This document shows, in pieces, positions 45,961 to 59,339 of a stretch of DNA of 64,000 nucleotides. The notes below the pieces were generated by a model that did not search any database, was not told where the DNA came from, and was given only the letters and a program-made list of their open reading frames with translations. The stretch lies in the NCBI GenBank assembly GCA_012295275.1, contig CM022665.1, forward strand, positions 265,471 to 329,470. The letters run 5' to 3'. A program made the translations under genes and the position numbers. Positions within the stretch are counted from its first letter, which is position 1. Every line of letters starts with the position of its first letter. This stretch comes from Chrysomallon squamiferum. Its lineage: Eukaryota > Mollusca > Gastropoda > Neomphalida > Peltospiridae.

Positions 45961-45984
45961 CATTGAACCACTGATACGGAAAAA

Positions 45985-46840
45985 TCTCATTTTATTTTAT
46001 TTTATTTCATTTCATTTCACTTCATTTTATTTATTTATATCCTAGTTAACTAAATATTAATAGTACTACAACTAGGTATATTGTTTACATGGTGAACTTT
46101 CTTATGCCTTAATAAGACGAACTCACAATTGAATAAACATTTTCTAGATGTTGTTATTATAATTCCATTTTTATTACTTTAACTCTCGTTTCATAAATCT
46201 AGAAAGATTTTCTGATAAACAAATATAAATATTTGTAATATTTTCATGTACGTTATACTCAGTGGACTAATTTGCCACGCATTAAATATAATATTAAAAT
46301 ATATTACTTTTATTACAGGAAAAATACACTAATCTTTATTTATATTACAGTTACTGCAATTTATTTTGTTTGAATACGCTTGCTGTTAAATGTGGTTAAT
46401 TTTGAATTTTTCGATTTTCCTGTACGTTGTCCATAAAACCAACTTTGACACGAATAAAACTGATCTAAATGGTGACACAATACCAAAAACAGATTATTGA
46501 CGATATTCTGAAAACACAGAGGAGACTTGCAAAACTGTAAACTGTTTATATTGTGTCTAACAGAAGCTTTTGTTACCGCCCCGTAGAAAAATATCACAGG
46601 TTTCTTATAAAAAGGAGAAGAAACAAATAAATTAAAAAATGACAAAAGTCTTATAACTTAGCCTCAAACATTATTTATTTTTTTATTTATATTTTCTATT
46701 TTTTTTCATAAACACAGACTGAGATATACTTAAGCTCTCATTCACATTAGTAACATTTCTAAATGTTCTGAGTTATAGACTAATACCGCTTACAGACTCT
46801 TTATTTTTCTTAATGTTTTCTTTTTACTTATTTAACAAAG
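45985..46840. other. Repeat-rich intergenic stretch
   Basis: TTTTATTTCA-type low complexity at 45,988-46,040, then sequence paralogous to 49.75-50.4 and 52.8-53.2 kb (for example around CTTAATAAGACGAACTCA). No gene supported. Confidence 0.5.
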
Positions 46841-46842
46841 AA

Positions 46843-47960
46843 GGTACATCAAATATCGCACGAGTCCAGGTCGTAGCTTCAGGGGTGTGGTTCACAGAGC
46901 ACTGTCTATTAAACTCCATTGAAAAGTTATCTGATCTTAACAAACAAACAAACAAACATATAAAGTTATCTGGCTTGGTCATGTAATTTAGAATATTAAA
47001 TATATACATACATGCACATATATACATACGTACGTACATACATTCATCCATACAAATGCACATACATAGGCCTATACACATAAACATACATACATCGGAA
47101 CATACATATGTACGTGCATTTATACACAGACATACGTTCATATATACAAACATACATATTCACACACACAAATACATACATATAAATATGCATACATTCA
47201 TATACATGCACGCATGCACACACGCAAGCACACACGCAAGCACACATACATACATACGTACATACATTCATATATACTCATGCATACATACATACATACA
47301 AACATAGATACATACATACACACATACATACATACGTACATACATTCATATATACTTATGCATACATAAATACATACATACATACATACATATATACATA
47401 CATACATATATACATACATACGTACATACATTCATATATACAATTCAGAATAATAATAATAATAATAATAACAACAGCAACAACAACAACAACAGCAACA
47501 ATAATAATAATTAAGATGGTGATGATGATGGAAATGACATACAAATATATAATTCTACTGAACACGACATTTTTATTTTTTCAGACTATTTTATTTCTTT
47601 TTAAAGATTTCTACAATGAACAACACTAAAACAATATTTTGTACAATTTATCATTCTGAAAACAAATAGGTTTCAAAAACGACCAAGAATGCAATAACTT
47701 ACAAAAGTCGTTATGCATAACGTGGTGGCTTTATCATAAAATTGTTCGAGAATTAATCCTACCAGTCAACACACTTGACTGAACACCAGTAGTTACCTTT
47801 GTTATTGCTTTGAATAAATTGCTGTATATATTTATAACCTATTATGTTAAAGTAGATTTCTACTGATTTGATCGATATACATTTCGATGTGTCATTTATA
47901 TTATGTCTAACAGCAACTTTTGTTACCGCCCAGTAGAAAAATATCATAACAAAAAGATTT
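46843..47960. repeat. Composite repeat: CATA microsatellite plus F1 copy
   Basis: Begins with a GGTACATCAAATATCGCACG block (related copies at 4,807 and 54,265), passes through CATA/CATG repeats (46,995-47,440), an AAT/AAC tract, then an F1 copy at 47,570-47,960. The order resembles the 4.8-5.5 and 54.3-55.0 kb blocks. Confidence 0.7.
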
Positions 47961-47999
47961 AGAAAATATTTATTCAAATCTGGGTACGTTTTTTTTCAA

Positions 48000-48960
48000 G
48001 CATATAGGAAAATAATATACAAGAACGTTTGTTATTTTAATGAATTATTTAGTCCGTTGTAAAAATAGAGGTTTCGGTTTCAAAAACGTAAGAAAGAACA
48101 CGGAAATACTTCCGAGTGTTAGCAAAATAAATAATGATAATTTTAAATGTTTGTCTCATCTACACACTCCTAACTATTATTGAAAACTATATTGAAGAAG
48201 CGTGGTTATACAGATCGTTCAGTATTTGCGACCTTTTGGTTGTCGTTTATATCAAATACAAAAAGAGGAAAATCATATACAACAACGTTTGCATTTACTT
48301 AGTTGTAATTTAAATAAAATATATATGCATTTTTACTACAATAAAATATAATTTATTCAGAAAGATATATATAAATAAACAAACAAAACTAAATAAAATA
48401 ACTAACTAAATACAATTTAATTAAAAAAAAACAAAAAAAAAAAAACGTTTTCTATATATTTTAATTTGAATCTTGTCAGGCATAACAGAGGTTTCAGATT
48501 CACTAAAGAAAAGAAGTATACGGAAATATTTTATAATTTAGCAACAAAAGGCTAAAGATTTTAAATAATTGATTTAACACTTACTCTATACACTCCTAAC
48601 AGTTACTGAGAAAGATATTCAATAAGTGTACGACACAAACGGGTCAATATTTGTGACCTTTTCGTTATCGCAAATAACAAATACAAAAGAATGTCGATTT
48701 GAAGATAGTCAAATATATTAAAACGTATTTTTTATTTCAAATATTGGTCCTGTTATTCCTCTTATTCAATTAAATCCAGTGCCCTTTTTACGTGAGTGCT
48801 TGTCATGAATAAAATCGACCAGAAAAACTTTACTAAGAAATTTACACGAAGTTAAACAAGGACGTAAAGTTAAAATCAGTTTAATATATTTGAAAAGTAT
48901 CAGAATATTTACAGACATTAATATCTGATTACTTGATGAAGAAAACTTATTAAAATGTTT
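48000..48960. repeat. Further copies of the 5'-region repeat
   Basis: Blocks around AGAGGTTTCGGTTTC (48,067), TTTGCGACCTTTTGGTTGTC (48,225) and ACGGGTCAATATTTGTGACC (48,640) show at least two nested copies. Confidence 0.55.
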
Positions 48961-48970
48961 ATTAACTTAC

Positions 48971-49040
48971 CTATATTCCTAACCACATGACTTATGTAAA
49001 TGACAGCTGAAACACACTGATAAATATATCGATATTTTCT
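48971..49040 (-). promoter_or_regulatory. First-exon-like copy, E-box absent
   Basis: Donor ATATAG|GTAAGTTAAT is kept, but the upstream sequence diverges after about 50 bp and carries no CACGTG. Confidence 0.3.
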
Positions 49041-49539
49041 CGTATAATTACTAGAAATATTTTAGTCCGTTGTAAAAACAGAGGTTTCGATTTCAGAAAA
49101 GAAAGAATGAACACGGAAATATTTCCTAATGTTATCAAAATAAAGCTGACAATGTTAAATGCTTGTCTGAACACTCACTCTATACACGATACTGAAGAAG
49201 GGTGATAATGAGATACTTCAGTATTTGCGACCTTTTGGTTGTCGTTTATAATAAATACAAAAAACGGATGTTTTCTCTTTTATCTGAATATAATGAAATA
49301 TGTTAATAAATATTTCAAACACTGGTCATGTTATTAAACTCTTTTCACTAAATTAAATCGAAGGTCTAAATTAAATCGTTATTAGCTGTGAAAATGTACA
49401 CAGTGTAAACAAGGAAGTAATGTTGAAACCAGTTTCATACATTTAAAAAATATACATATATCTATAGACATAAATGTATATTTACAGACATAAATTACTA
49501 GATATAGAAAACTGTTATTAAAATGTTTATAAACTTCTA

Positions 49540-49680
49540 AAAATTCCAGATCAAATTATTTCTGTAAAGAACAGCTCAAGTTCATCGGTGAATTAAAAAC
49601 TGACAACAAAATATTTATGGATGGTCACTACGTCGTAACGATAGAAATAAACTTAGCAAACCATTGAACTGCTCATAATC
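49540..49680 (-). promoter_or_regulatory. First-exon-like copy with mutated donor
   Basis: Aligns with the 45.8-kb block (the AATTATTTCTGTAAAGAACAG region), but the donor reads TTTTAGAAGTTT instead of GTAAGT, and CACGTG is gone. Confidence 0.35.
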
Positions 49681-49689
49681 TTAGCCACA

Positions 49690-51080
49690 AATCTTTTCAT
49701 TTTTTATTTGTTTCTTTGTTTGCTTGTTTATATATTTCATTTCACATATTTATTGATGTGTTTTATTTTATTTTATTTTATTTATTTACAGTTTGTTGAA
49801 TACAATGGGTTTTTTTCTTATAGTAAAAGAAAACTTTCCCATATAATAACTTCCTATGTCTTATGCCTTAATAAGACCAACTAAGATTTGAATAAACAAT
49901 TTCTAAATGTTGTTATTTTTAAATTAGTTCCATTTTATTACTTTAACTTACTCTTCATAAATCTAGAAATATTTTCTGATAGACAGATACAAACATTTAT
50001 AATATTTTCATGTACTCAGTAGACTAAAATAATAATATTAAAATATATTTCTTTAATTACAGTACAAATACACTAATATTTATTAATATTAGAGTATTCT
50101 ATATATATATATATATTTTTTTTTTTTTGAATACTCTTGTTATTAAACAGCGGTCAATTTGGAATCTTTGGATTTTCCTATATATTATACATAAAACCAA
50201 CTCTGACAGGAATAAAACTGATCTAAATGGTGGCACATAACAAAAACTGATTCTGTATAATATTCTGTATATACAGAGTCGACTTGCAAAACTGTAAACT
50301 TTTCATTTTGTGTCTAACAGTAACTTTTGTTATCGCCCTCTGAAAACTGGTGAAAAGTTTTCCTCATACGCTCTCATAAATAAATAAATAAAATTTATAT
50401 CTAAATTATAAGATACCAGTAGAATTTCGACATATTCGTAGGTATATTTTATTTTATTTTTGTTTGTTTATTTGTTTTTACATTTTATTCTTAGCTAACT
50501 GATTTGTCTTGTATATTTTACTGTATATAATAATAATAATAATAATAGTAGTAGTAGTAAAAATAAATTAAAAAATGTCCAAATGTTATTGTTTTTTGAC
50601 ATTTTGAAATGAAATATTGTCAGGAATAGTAGATCTTCAATTCTAAAAATAGAGCTTTCAGTTTCACGAAGGAGAGAAAGAAAAAAGAAATACTTTATAA
50701 TGTTAGCAACATAAATCTAATAATTTTAAATATTTGTCTTAACACTTACTCACTCTGTACACGTCTAACAGTTATTTAGAACCATATTCAAAAGTGGGAG
50801 ACACAAATCTTTGTGACCTTCTCGTTGTCGCTCGTAACAAATACAAAAGAAAGTCGTTTTTCTCTGTTACATGAATATAGTAAAACAGGATAAAACATAA
50901 TCATTATTTAAAATACTAGTTTTATTATTAAAGCTTTCTTAAAACTAAATCCTAGGTCTATGCATGTTTCACATGAGCCAATGAATTTAATAAAATCGAC
51001 GAGAAAAGCTTCATTATTAGCTGTAAAAATGTTAACAATGTTAAACAAGTAAGTAAAGTTAAAAATTGCATAATAATAAT
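49690..51080. repeat. Diverged duplicate of 46.0-46.6 kb plus 5'-region repeat
   Basis: Contains the CTTAATAAGACCAACTAAG block, the ATAAAACTGATCTAAATGGTG block (also at 46,457), an (AAT)n/(AGT)n run near 50,528 and another 5'-region repeat at 50,640-50,900. Confidence 0.55.
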
Positions 51081-51340
51081 AATATACAAAAAAGGCTATA
51101 CAGTCATGTCGGGATTCTTATGAAGGCGTGCTTTTATTTTAAACTTGATGATCACAAATAACAGTTTTGACAGTGGTTCACAATAGTGTCACAACCTATC
51201 ACAGATTCCTTTTGTGTCAGGATTAAAGTTTGATTAAAATTTTGACCTGTACGTACTAACGGCGCACTGACACAGCTATTATGTTGGCGCGCTTTTATCG
51301 GCGTGTTTTGTAGGTGTGCCTTTTACTGCATTTTTAACCT
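51080..51340. other. Unrecognised insert with repeated GGCGTGCTTTTA motif
   Basis: GAAGGCGTGCTTTTATTTT (51,122) and TTGGCGCGCTTTTATCGGCG (51,284) flank sequence unlike the surrounding repeats. It could be a small mobile insert; no terminal repeats could be established. Confidence 0.3.
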
Positions 51341-51843
51341 GTATCTTGTCACAAATAACAGAGGTTTCAGTTTCACAAAAGAAAAGACGTACACGGAAAT
51401 ATTTTATAAAGTTAACAACGTAAAACTAATAATTTTAGACATGTATTCGTGTGTCTGTGTGTGTGTGTGTGTCTGTGTGTTTTATAATAATAATAATAAT
51501 AATAATATGCATACTTTGCTTCACCTAACTTTTGAAACAAATGGTTTGTAGAGTTTCATAAAAATAATTTTACATCCTTTTATGAATTTAACAATAATAA
51601 CTGCAATAACATCAACAATAATAACTAATAATAACAATAATAATAACGGTAATGACAAGATCAATAATATAACAGTAACAACAACAACAACACAATAATA
51701 ATAATAATAATAATAATAATAACGATAACAATAGTAAAGAAAAATATAACAGAAAAAAAAAACGAAAAAAAAGAAGACGAAGAAAATAAAACTAACTAAC
51801 GAGATAAATAAATCAAGTACAATGAAATAAATCTACAATATAC

Positions 51844-51905
51844 CTACAGTTGCACGTTCTGTGTTTCTTGTTGTTTCACTTAGAACGCAACTCAGTCCTT
51901 CAGAT
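51844..51905 (-). pseudogene. Orphan IAP linker exon
   Basis: Reads SEGLSCVLSETTRNTERATV and ends at donor AG|GTATATTG, matching the linker exon at 20,246-20,323; the following plus-strand sequence matches the intron near 20.37 kb. There is no BIR exon upstream or RING downstream, so it is a leftover of another IAP copy. Confidence 0.6.
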
Positions 51906-52420
51906 TTGTGAATAAATAAGATTTTTGTAAATTTTAATTCTGTTGACACGAACTCATTTAAAATATCATTTTCTGGGACGTAAAATTCTTCAATATTTCT
52001 ATCTTCAGATGTTTTTGTGATATTCCGATATTGGATGTGTCTAATGTTTTTTTGGTAAACCTATACTCTTCTAATAACAAAACGTGACATCTTCTATTTT
52101 CATTAAGATCAGTATCTCTGTCATAGAAGTTTAATATGTTAAAACGTAATTATTATTTCGAATACTGGTCATGTTATTAAACTCTGTAACTAAATCCAGT
52201 GTCTAAGTATGTTTTACATGACTCACAGAATCCAGCAAAATGGACGAGAAAAATTTCGTTAATAGCAGAGAAATTTTATACAACGTAAACAATGAAGTAA
52301 TGTTAAATTAGTGTCATACATTTAAAAAGTTTAAATATCTCTGCAGAGATAAATGTATATTTATAGACATAAATAACTAGATACAGAAAACTGTTAATAT
52401 TTTTTTTTTTGTAAACTTAC

Positions 52421-52570
52421 TTAAATTTCTAGTAACATTGTTTCTATAAAGAACAGCTCAAACTCTTCGATATATTAAAAACAGAAAATAAAACGTATAC
52501 GGGTTGTCTCGACCTCGTAATGATTACGTGTCTCAATTTACGTGTACAAAATCAACTTGGTAACATTCCA
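52421..52570 (-). promoter_or_regulatory. First-exon-like copy, E-box altered
   Basis: Donor ATTTAA|GTAAGTTTAC kept; the E-box position reads GATTACGTGTCTC, leaving an ACGTG but no CACGTG palindrome. Confidence 0.35.
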
Positions 52571-52619
52571 GAAATCTAACTGCTGTTTAGAATAATCTCA
52601 TAACTTAGGCTACAACCAT

Positions 52620-52809
52620 TTTTCATTTTATTACTTATTTATTTATTTATTTATTTATTTTGTTGAATACATTCTATTTTATTCTAGTAAAAGTTAACTA
52701 AACATTATTCATCAGAAAAATCTGATACTGTAGGCAACAAACATTATTTATTTTATTTTATTTGTTTGTTTATATATTTCATTTCATTCATTTATTTAAG
52801 TATTTTATT

Positions 52810-52844
<35 letters not shown>

Positions 52845-53170
52845 TATTCTAAATATTGATACAACTAGGTATATTGTGTACATATTGAACTTTCTTGTGC
52901 CTTAATAAGACGAACTCAGAAATGAATAAACATTTTCTAAAAGTTGTTATTATAATATTAATTCTATTTTTATTACTTTAAATCCCTCTAGAAAGATTTT
53001 CTGATAGATAAATATAAATATTTGTAATATGTTCATGTACATTAAACTTAATTTTGCACGTATAAAATATAATAATATTAAAATATATTACTTTCATTAC
53101 AGTAGAAATACACTAATCTTTATTTATATTACCGCTGTTGCAGTCTATTTGCTTTGAATACTCTTGCCAT
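52620..53170. repeat. TTTA-rich low-complexity and diverged duplicate
   Basis: Two TTTATTTATT tracts (52,630-52,665; 52,800-52,845), then a copy of the sequence at 46.07-46.35 kb. Confidence 0.6.
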
Positions 53171-53971
53171 TAAAGAGCAATCAATTGTGAATTTTTACTA
53201 TTTGCTGTTACACTTTTTGTACATCAGATTGTTAAATAATAACTCTAGTATAGCTTTTATAAATGTTCTTTTTTTGTTGTTGTGACTGATATTCCTTTTT
53301 CTTTTCTTCTTCTTCCTTTTTTATTTTTCCTTTTTTTATTTTAGAAGATTACAATACAGTTTTCTAAATAAATCTTTTAAATCGTATACTTTCAAGTTCT
53401 TAGTAATTTTTTGTTGTGATTTGAGATGGTTTATAGGTAAGTAAATTTGTATAGCTAGTATCAAATTAAAATCGTCACATATCATATATTATTTTGCTGA
53501 ATTGTTCAGTATTGTGTAAAATATGTTGAAAAAAAAATAAAGGTTTGTTTAAATTAGAACCATATATATTCGCAATGGTATTCTGTCCTTATTATATGTA
53601 TTGCTATTTTAACTTGTTTTAAAAACATCGGTTAATTATTCTTAATTTCGAAATTTTCCCCAACGAAAGAAATTTTAAAAGGAAGACGAACAAAAAATAA
53701 AGTAATTAATACGAGACATTTTTAGGGCAGAAAGGAAGTAAAAAGAAAATATAATAAGAAAAACAACAAATAAGTAACTTTTTGGTCAAAGGGCCCGGTT
53801 TCCTTTCCTCATAATATTTGTAATATATAAAATAAAACCATTTTAACTGTAATTGTAAAACACTTAGAATAAACAAACAAACTAACAAATATATAAAGTT
53901 ATCTGGCTTGGTCATGTAATTTAGAATATTACATACATACGACATTAATACATACATTGAAATACATACAT

Positions 53972-54010
<39 letters not shown>

Positions 54011-54383
54011 TAGGTATACATACGTGCACATACATACACACGTACATACATACATTCATACATACAAACACATATACATAGGCCAAAATACACATACACA
54101 TACATATGTACGTGCATTCATACATAGACACACATACATATATACAAACATACATACTCACACATACAAACAAATACATACATAAAAACATGCATACATT
54201 CACACATTAGTACGCATGCACACATACATACATACATACATATATAAAAACAAAAAATACTCAGTAATGTGTGTAAGGTAGCTTGAGGGATGGGTCCCAA
54301 AGATCATTTTCTACTGAACTCCACTGGTATTTCTGAGCTGATTTTATGTAAAGTTATCTGATCTTAAATTAGAGCGCAATTCA

Positions 54384-54434
<51 letters not shown>

Positions 54435-55100
54435 CAACAACAACAACAACAACAATAATAATACTTATGATGGAAATGACATACAAATATATCATTCTAC
54501 TGAACACGACATTTTTATTTTTTCAAACTATTTTATTTCTTGTTAAAGATTTCTACAATGAACAACACTAAAATAATATTTTGTACAATTTATCATTCTG
54601 AAAATAAATAGGATTTAAAAACAACCAAACTGTTCGATGAAATAAGTTGTAATAGTGTTATGCATAACGTGGTTGTTTATCATAAAACTGTTCAAGAATT
54701 AAATCTACCAGTCAACACACTTGACTGAACACCAGTAGTTACCTTTGTTATTGCTTTGAATACACTGCTGTATATATTTATAACCTATTATGTTAAAGTA
54801 GACTTCTACCGATTTGAGAGATATACATTTCAATGGGTCATGAATGCTTTGTACTGTGGGGTCTTGCATGTGAATCTATTCATTTCTTATAAATGTTTGT
54901 ATGCTGTTAAAGAGGGCTGGTGGTTTAACGGATAATTATATTACTCTATAATTATGTACATCGTAAAGTTACAAGTAATGATTTTACTAGAGTGAACGCA
55001 TGGCAATGCAGACCAAAAGCTTTAATAATAAAATATGATAACAGCAAAACAAATCCAGGTTATTCGAAGGAAGTTAAATCTTATACAGAAATGTAAAACA
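53170..55100. repeat. Segmental duplication, partner at 3.64-5.70 kb
   Basis: Collinear with the first copy through the CTTCTTCTTCC, AACGAAAGAAATTTTAAAAGG and GGGCCCGGTTTCC blocks. A longer CATA/CA microsatellite (53,925-54,245) and an AAT/AAC tract (54,389-54,465) distinguish it; an F1 copy occupies 54,510-55,010. Confidence 0.75.
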
Positions 55101-56140
55101 CTACTACTACTACATTTTTATACAGCTACAATATTGTACTGACAACGTCACCACTGACAACAACAGCAGCAGAGAAATAAGAAACTTTAATTAATTAAAT
55201 AATAAAAACAAATTAACATTTTGCTACAGATATTTAAAAAAGTAATTACATTTGATTAATTAAAGGATATTGCTGGCAACATTTTCATTTGTTTTTACTT
55301 TTCTAATAGAAGCAACACCAAGTTTTAATACAGAAGTCTAAACCAAAAATTACATTTAGAATTATCGGACATTTTCTGTCACAGTGAATGGACGGACAAA
55401 ACTGGATGAAAACTGGTGCAGAATTTTCTTCTAATGACTAGATATCTATTTTTAAAATTGTATACATTTGCAGCCATGTATACATAGGTGTGAACATTTT
55501 AAGTTAATACCAAACTTCTCGTTGATGCAGTAAAAACTATTAAACACAGAACGGCAGGGTAGATGTACGAGGTTTCCTTACAGAGAATTAAAAAAAACAT
55601 GACCGCACGAATGTTACTCAGTACTATGGTAAAAGAAACATTGGCGTATTTTGGGGGGAGTCTCTGTCTTTCCTTACTATCCATCTATCCATCCATCTCT
55701 GTAGCATCCATTATTCATCCGTCTGTCCATCTGTTTAATCATCTGTCAATCCATCTTTCTATTCATCCATATATTTATGTATCTTTGTCTATCTGTTCAT
55801 CGATCTATCTGTATATCTGCTATTTTTAAACAATTCGAATTTATAATTTGTCCTTTTAAATAATAAAATTAAACATACGATATTTTATTTTATTTTATTT
55901 TTTATCATATATTTCTTTAAATATATATATATATATACACACATACATACACAGATGGATAGATAGATGATAATTAGATATAGATATGCAAGTATGTAGT
56001 TTTAGGATTTTGAATATTCTCTGTTTTATGTACATGTGATTAGACTCTGCGCACAGACAATATTCGTTGGCGCAGGAGGACAAAGTCCAATCACAACCTT
56101 ACAAATACCGTCAGATGCCGCTGAGGAGACTCGAACTAGT
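55100..56140. other. Intergenic, simple repeats only
   Basis: CATC/TCCAT-type repeats at 55,680-55,810 and ATAT/ACAC near 55,920-55,955. No conserved coding sequence recognised. Confidence 0.45.
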
Positions 56141-56560
56141 TTATTTCTTGTTAAAGATTTCTACAATGAACAACACTAAAACAATATTTTGTACAATTTA
56201 TCATTCTGAAAATAAATTGGATTTAAACGACCAAACCGTTGAATGAAACAACTTACAAAAGTCATTATGTATAACATGGTAGCTTATCATAAAACTGTTC
56301 AAGAATTAATTCTACCAGTCAACAAACATTCACTAACTAATAAATATACTACTATATAATTATGTACATCATACATTTACAAGAGGCTATCTTACTAGAT
56401 CGAACTCATGGTAGTGCAAACCAAATGCTTTAATATTTGCCATGAAAATATGAAATTAAAAAATGTGTCCACATGACTGTCCTCGATTTCATTCTTTGTT
56501 AATAATAAAATACAATAACTTAAAATAACTCCAGGTTATTTGAAGGAAGTTAAATCTTAT
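56140..56560. repeat. F1 dispersed repeat copy
   Basis: Starts at TTTATTTCTTGTTAAAGA, contains TCTACAATGAACAACACTAAA, and lacks the middle part of the family. Confidence 0.65.
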
Positions 56561-56765
56561 ACAGAGAAATAGAGAACGATAAAAAGGTTGTTAACAGGAG
56601 ACATTTTCAGGGCAGAAAGGAAGTAGAAAGGAAATATAATAAGGAAAACAACAAGCCAATTTGTTGGTCAAAGGTCCCGCTTTCCCAAACAACAAACAAA
56701 CAAATATAAATAGTTACTTAGCGATTTGAATTTCCCGCTCGCTTAGATGGTAATATAATTTAGAA

Positions 56766-56913
56766 TTTGACATACATATCGACATACATACATACATATA
56801 TACATACATACATACATACATACATACGTACATGCATTCATACATGCATATATACGTATGTATGTATGTATGAATGTCGACACGCACACACACACACACA
56901 CACGTATACAAAC

Positions 56914-56946
<33 letters not shown>

Positions 56947-57060
56947 AACACAAATATGATTTGATCAATAACAATAGAACACATCACATATATATATATA
57001 CACATACATATATGCATATAGATAGATAGATAATAGATAAATCTAAATATATAGATATAT
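56766..57060. repeat. (CATA)n, (CA)n, (AAT)n and (GATA)n microsatellites
   Basis: Successive simple repeats at 56,783-56,875, 56,883-56,902, 56,918-56,947 and 57,020-57,060. Confidence 0.9.
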
Positions 57061-57114
57061 AGATATACAGATATAGATACAGATATAGACATACATATGT
57101 ATTACAACACAGAA

Positions 57115-57240
57115 AAATCTTTTATATGTTCTGTTATTAGTTTTCTAATAATGTGAGGGACAAAATGCATATTGCATTGTATTTACCTTTGGGGTTGTAT
57201 ATTTTTGCCGTTTGGTATTCGACATTGTTTACATATTATA
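57115..57240. repeat. Single inverted copy of the 139-bp repeat
   Basis: The reverse complement matches the 10.68-11.18 kb unit, including CAATGCAATATGCATT, TTAGAAAACTAATAACAGAA and AATGTCGAATACCAAACGG, about 46 kb away and in the opposite orientation. Confidence 0.85.
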
Positions 57241-57517
57241 TATAGCGTATTTTGTTCATAAACTAAATAACTGCATGACACCTCACTCAGTATCATGTAC
57301 ATTATAAAACAGTCATACACTTTATCTAAAGTAACAGTAATAAATCATATTTCTAAAATTGTTAGTGCGAAACTGTAAAAAAATCAATCTACAAATACTC
57401 ATGTTTATTCTTTTCTTAGGTGAATTAAAATTTATCAGATCGTCAAAAAAAAAAAAAAAAAATAAATAAATAAATAAAAAATAAAAAAACATTATAAAAA
57501 AAATGGTTAAAAACAGA

Positions 57518-57696
57518 TTAACACAAGAAAGCTCGCACAGTGGCTTGGATTATCTCTCTACAAAGTGGACATCTTCGCAGTCTGGACGCACCATCTTCAC
57601 AGCAACAAAGATGACCGCAGGGCAGGAAAACCATTCTGACCCTGTTTTCAAGACAAACTTTGCAGATCAGTGGACTGTTATCATCCGGCAAGGACT
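57518..57696 (-). pseudogene. Orphan IAP RING exon with a lost zinc ligand
   Basis: 179 nt as in the intact RING exons: PLICKVCLENRVRMVFLPCG, HLCCCEDGASRLRR, CPLCREIIQ, stop at 57,518-57,520. The sixth ligand Cys of the C3HC4 set (EDC in paralogues) is Gly, which should disrupt the second zinc site. Acceptor ATTTAACAG is kept, but no linker or BIR exon lies within reach upstream on the minus strand. Confidence 0.8.
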
Positions 57697-57934
57697 CTGT
57701 TAAATATCACAGAGTACGTAATAAAAACAATATAATTCTTGTACGTTAAGTAATGTGTATATTTTGTAACAAAGGACAGTTTAAAATAAATCAAATAACT
57801 TATATATTTTATTACACATAACCTTTGAAACAAATGGTTTGTAGGTTTTATCGTAAAAGTGTCTTGACCCTTCACAAGGTTTTACGAATATACTAAAAGG
57901 TTTTCTGTATTTCTTTCCTCCTTAAATATATCAG

Positions 57935-57940
57935 ATAACA

Positions 57941-57994
<54 letters not shown>

Positions 57995-58090
57995 GAAATA
58001 CCAGTAACATCACTGACAGCAATAACAATAATTACACCATCAATAATAAATAAATAAGTAAGTAAATAAATAAAATAAAATAAAATAAAA
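57935..58090. repeat. (AAT)n and AAAT-rich microsatellite
   Basis: AAT run at 57,943-57,993 and AAAT/AAATA runs to 58,090. Confidence 0.9.
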
Positions 58091-58208
58091 AAGCTGTTGT
58101 GAAGCACGTCTGCGACCGTCACGCTCTCTGACAAAGCCAGGGTGTGTGTATCTGTCGTAGAAAAGAGACGAGGGAGGTAAAAGAAGTTGTTCTCGTTTCC
58201 ACTGCAGA

Positions 58209-58403
58209 CTAAAGAGTTACGAATTGGTTGTGATGTTTAGTCGGTTTTTTTTCCGCTTGTTGATGTTTCAAGATTTGTGCTTGTTCGTTCATTTTGTTGT
58301 TTTTATCACCAAATTCGTGAGGGGCTGGTCCTGTTTGTTTACCGATTCTGTGAGCTTTCTTAACATGTTCATCTCCTTCTTGGCCGGTTCTTTTATAATC
58401 CAA
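58209..58403 (-). mobile_element. Possible LINE ORF1 scrap
   Basis: The minus strand reads EHVKKAHRIGKQTG, resembling the HRIG(K) motif of L1-type ORF1 proteins, but the flanking residues do not extend the match convincingly. Low-complexity T/A runs follow at 58,418-58,490. Confidence 0.3.
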
Positions 58404-58499
58404 CAGTTAGCAACTTTTTTTTATTTTTATTTTTTATTTTTTATTTATTTTTTATTTTTTACTATTATTATTATTTTTTATTTTTTTTTTGGCCAGTGA

Positions 58500-59330
58500 T
58501 CTTTCTGTTAGTTAAAAAAATATTATATACACATGAACAAATATTAATAACGGGGAAATAAATAAATAAATAAATAAATAAATAGGAAAGTTAAATAAAT
58601 ATCGTTTAAGTAAAGTTAAAAATAAATAAATCAATAAAAAATAAAAACAAATAGTTATATCAACAAGAACAACAACAGCAATCACATAGTACTCATGATA
58701 ACCTTTCATTTGATCTATATTAGTTTTAAGGTTTTAATTTTCATTTCCTCTTTTTCAAGCTTGAAATGACAAGTTTTGTTGGTATCTGAAATGAATAAGA
58801 AAGTTATTAACTTATTTACATTATTATATACAGTTTTCTGCAGAAACGCATACATGCATATGCACACACACATACAAATGTACACACATACATATACATT
58901 TAAAATTATATTATTAAATTAGTTTAATCAGATAGTCAATCAATTGATCAATCAGCCGATCAGTACATCAATTAGCTGGTCAATCAATTAATCTGTAAGT
59001 CAATTAAATTATTTATTTATTTATTTATTTTTATTTATTTATTTTTTTATTTATTCGTTTTTTGTATTTAGTGTATTTGATTCATGTTTTGTTTGTTATT
59101 GTGTCTGTTATTTTAATATTGTGTTTTTTGTATTTTAATTGTTTTTATAAATTATTACGTGAATGTCTTATTTTGCGCTATGTTTTTTAATTTATTTAAT
59201 CAAACGTTCGTGTGTTTATGTATTTGTTTGTAATGTAAGCTGTTACTGCAGCGAGGACTAATTCTCTGTTTTTCTGGTGCCAAGATATTTTTAGGTGTGA
59301 ATTCAATTTTCAGTTCGTCAGATGTGTCAA
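58500..59330. other. AT-rich spacer
   Basis: AAAT repeats (58,556-58,640), CA/TA repeats near 58,850-58,890, ATCAATCAATT-type repeats near 58,925-58,995 and TTTA repeats at 59,008-59,055. No gene seen. Confidence 0.5.
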
Positions 59331-59339
59331 GTAGCGTTA

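Noticed and set aside
47044-47431. Cys/Tyr/Val/Met-rich frames here and at 53.7-54.2 and 56.7-57.1 kb
   Set aside because: Translations of CATA/CATG microsatellites; no conserved start, stop or domain.
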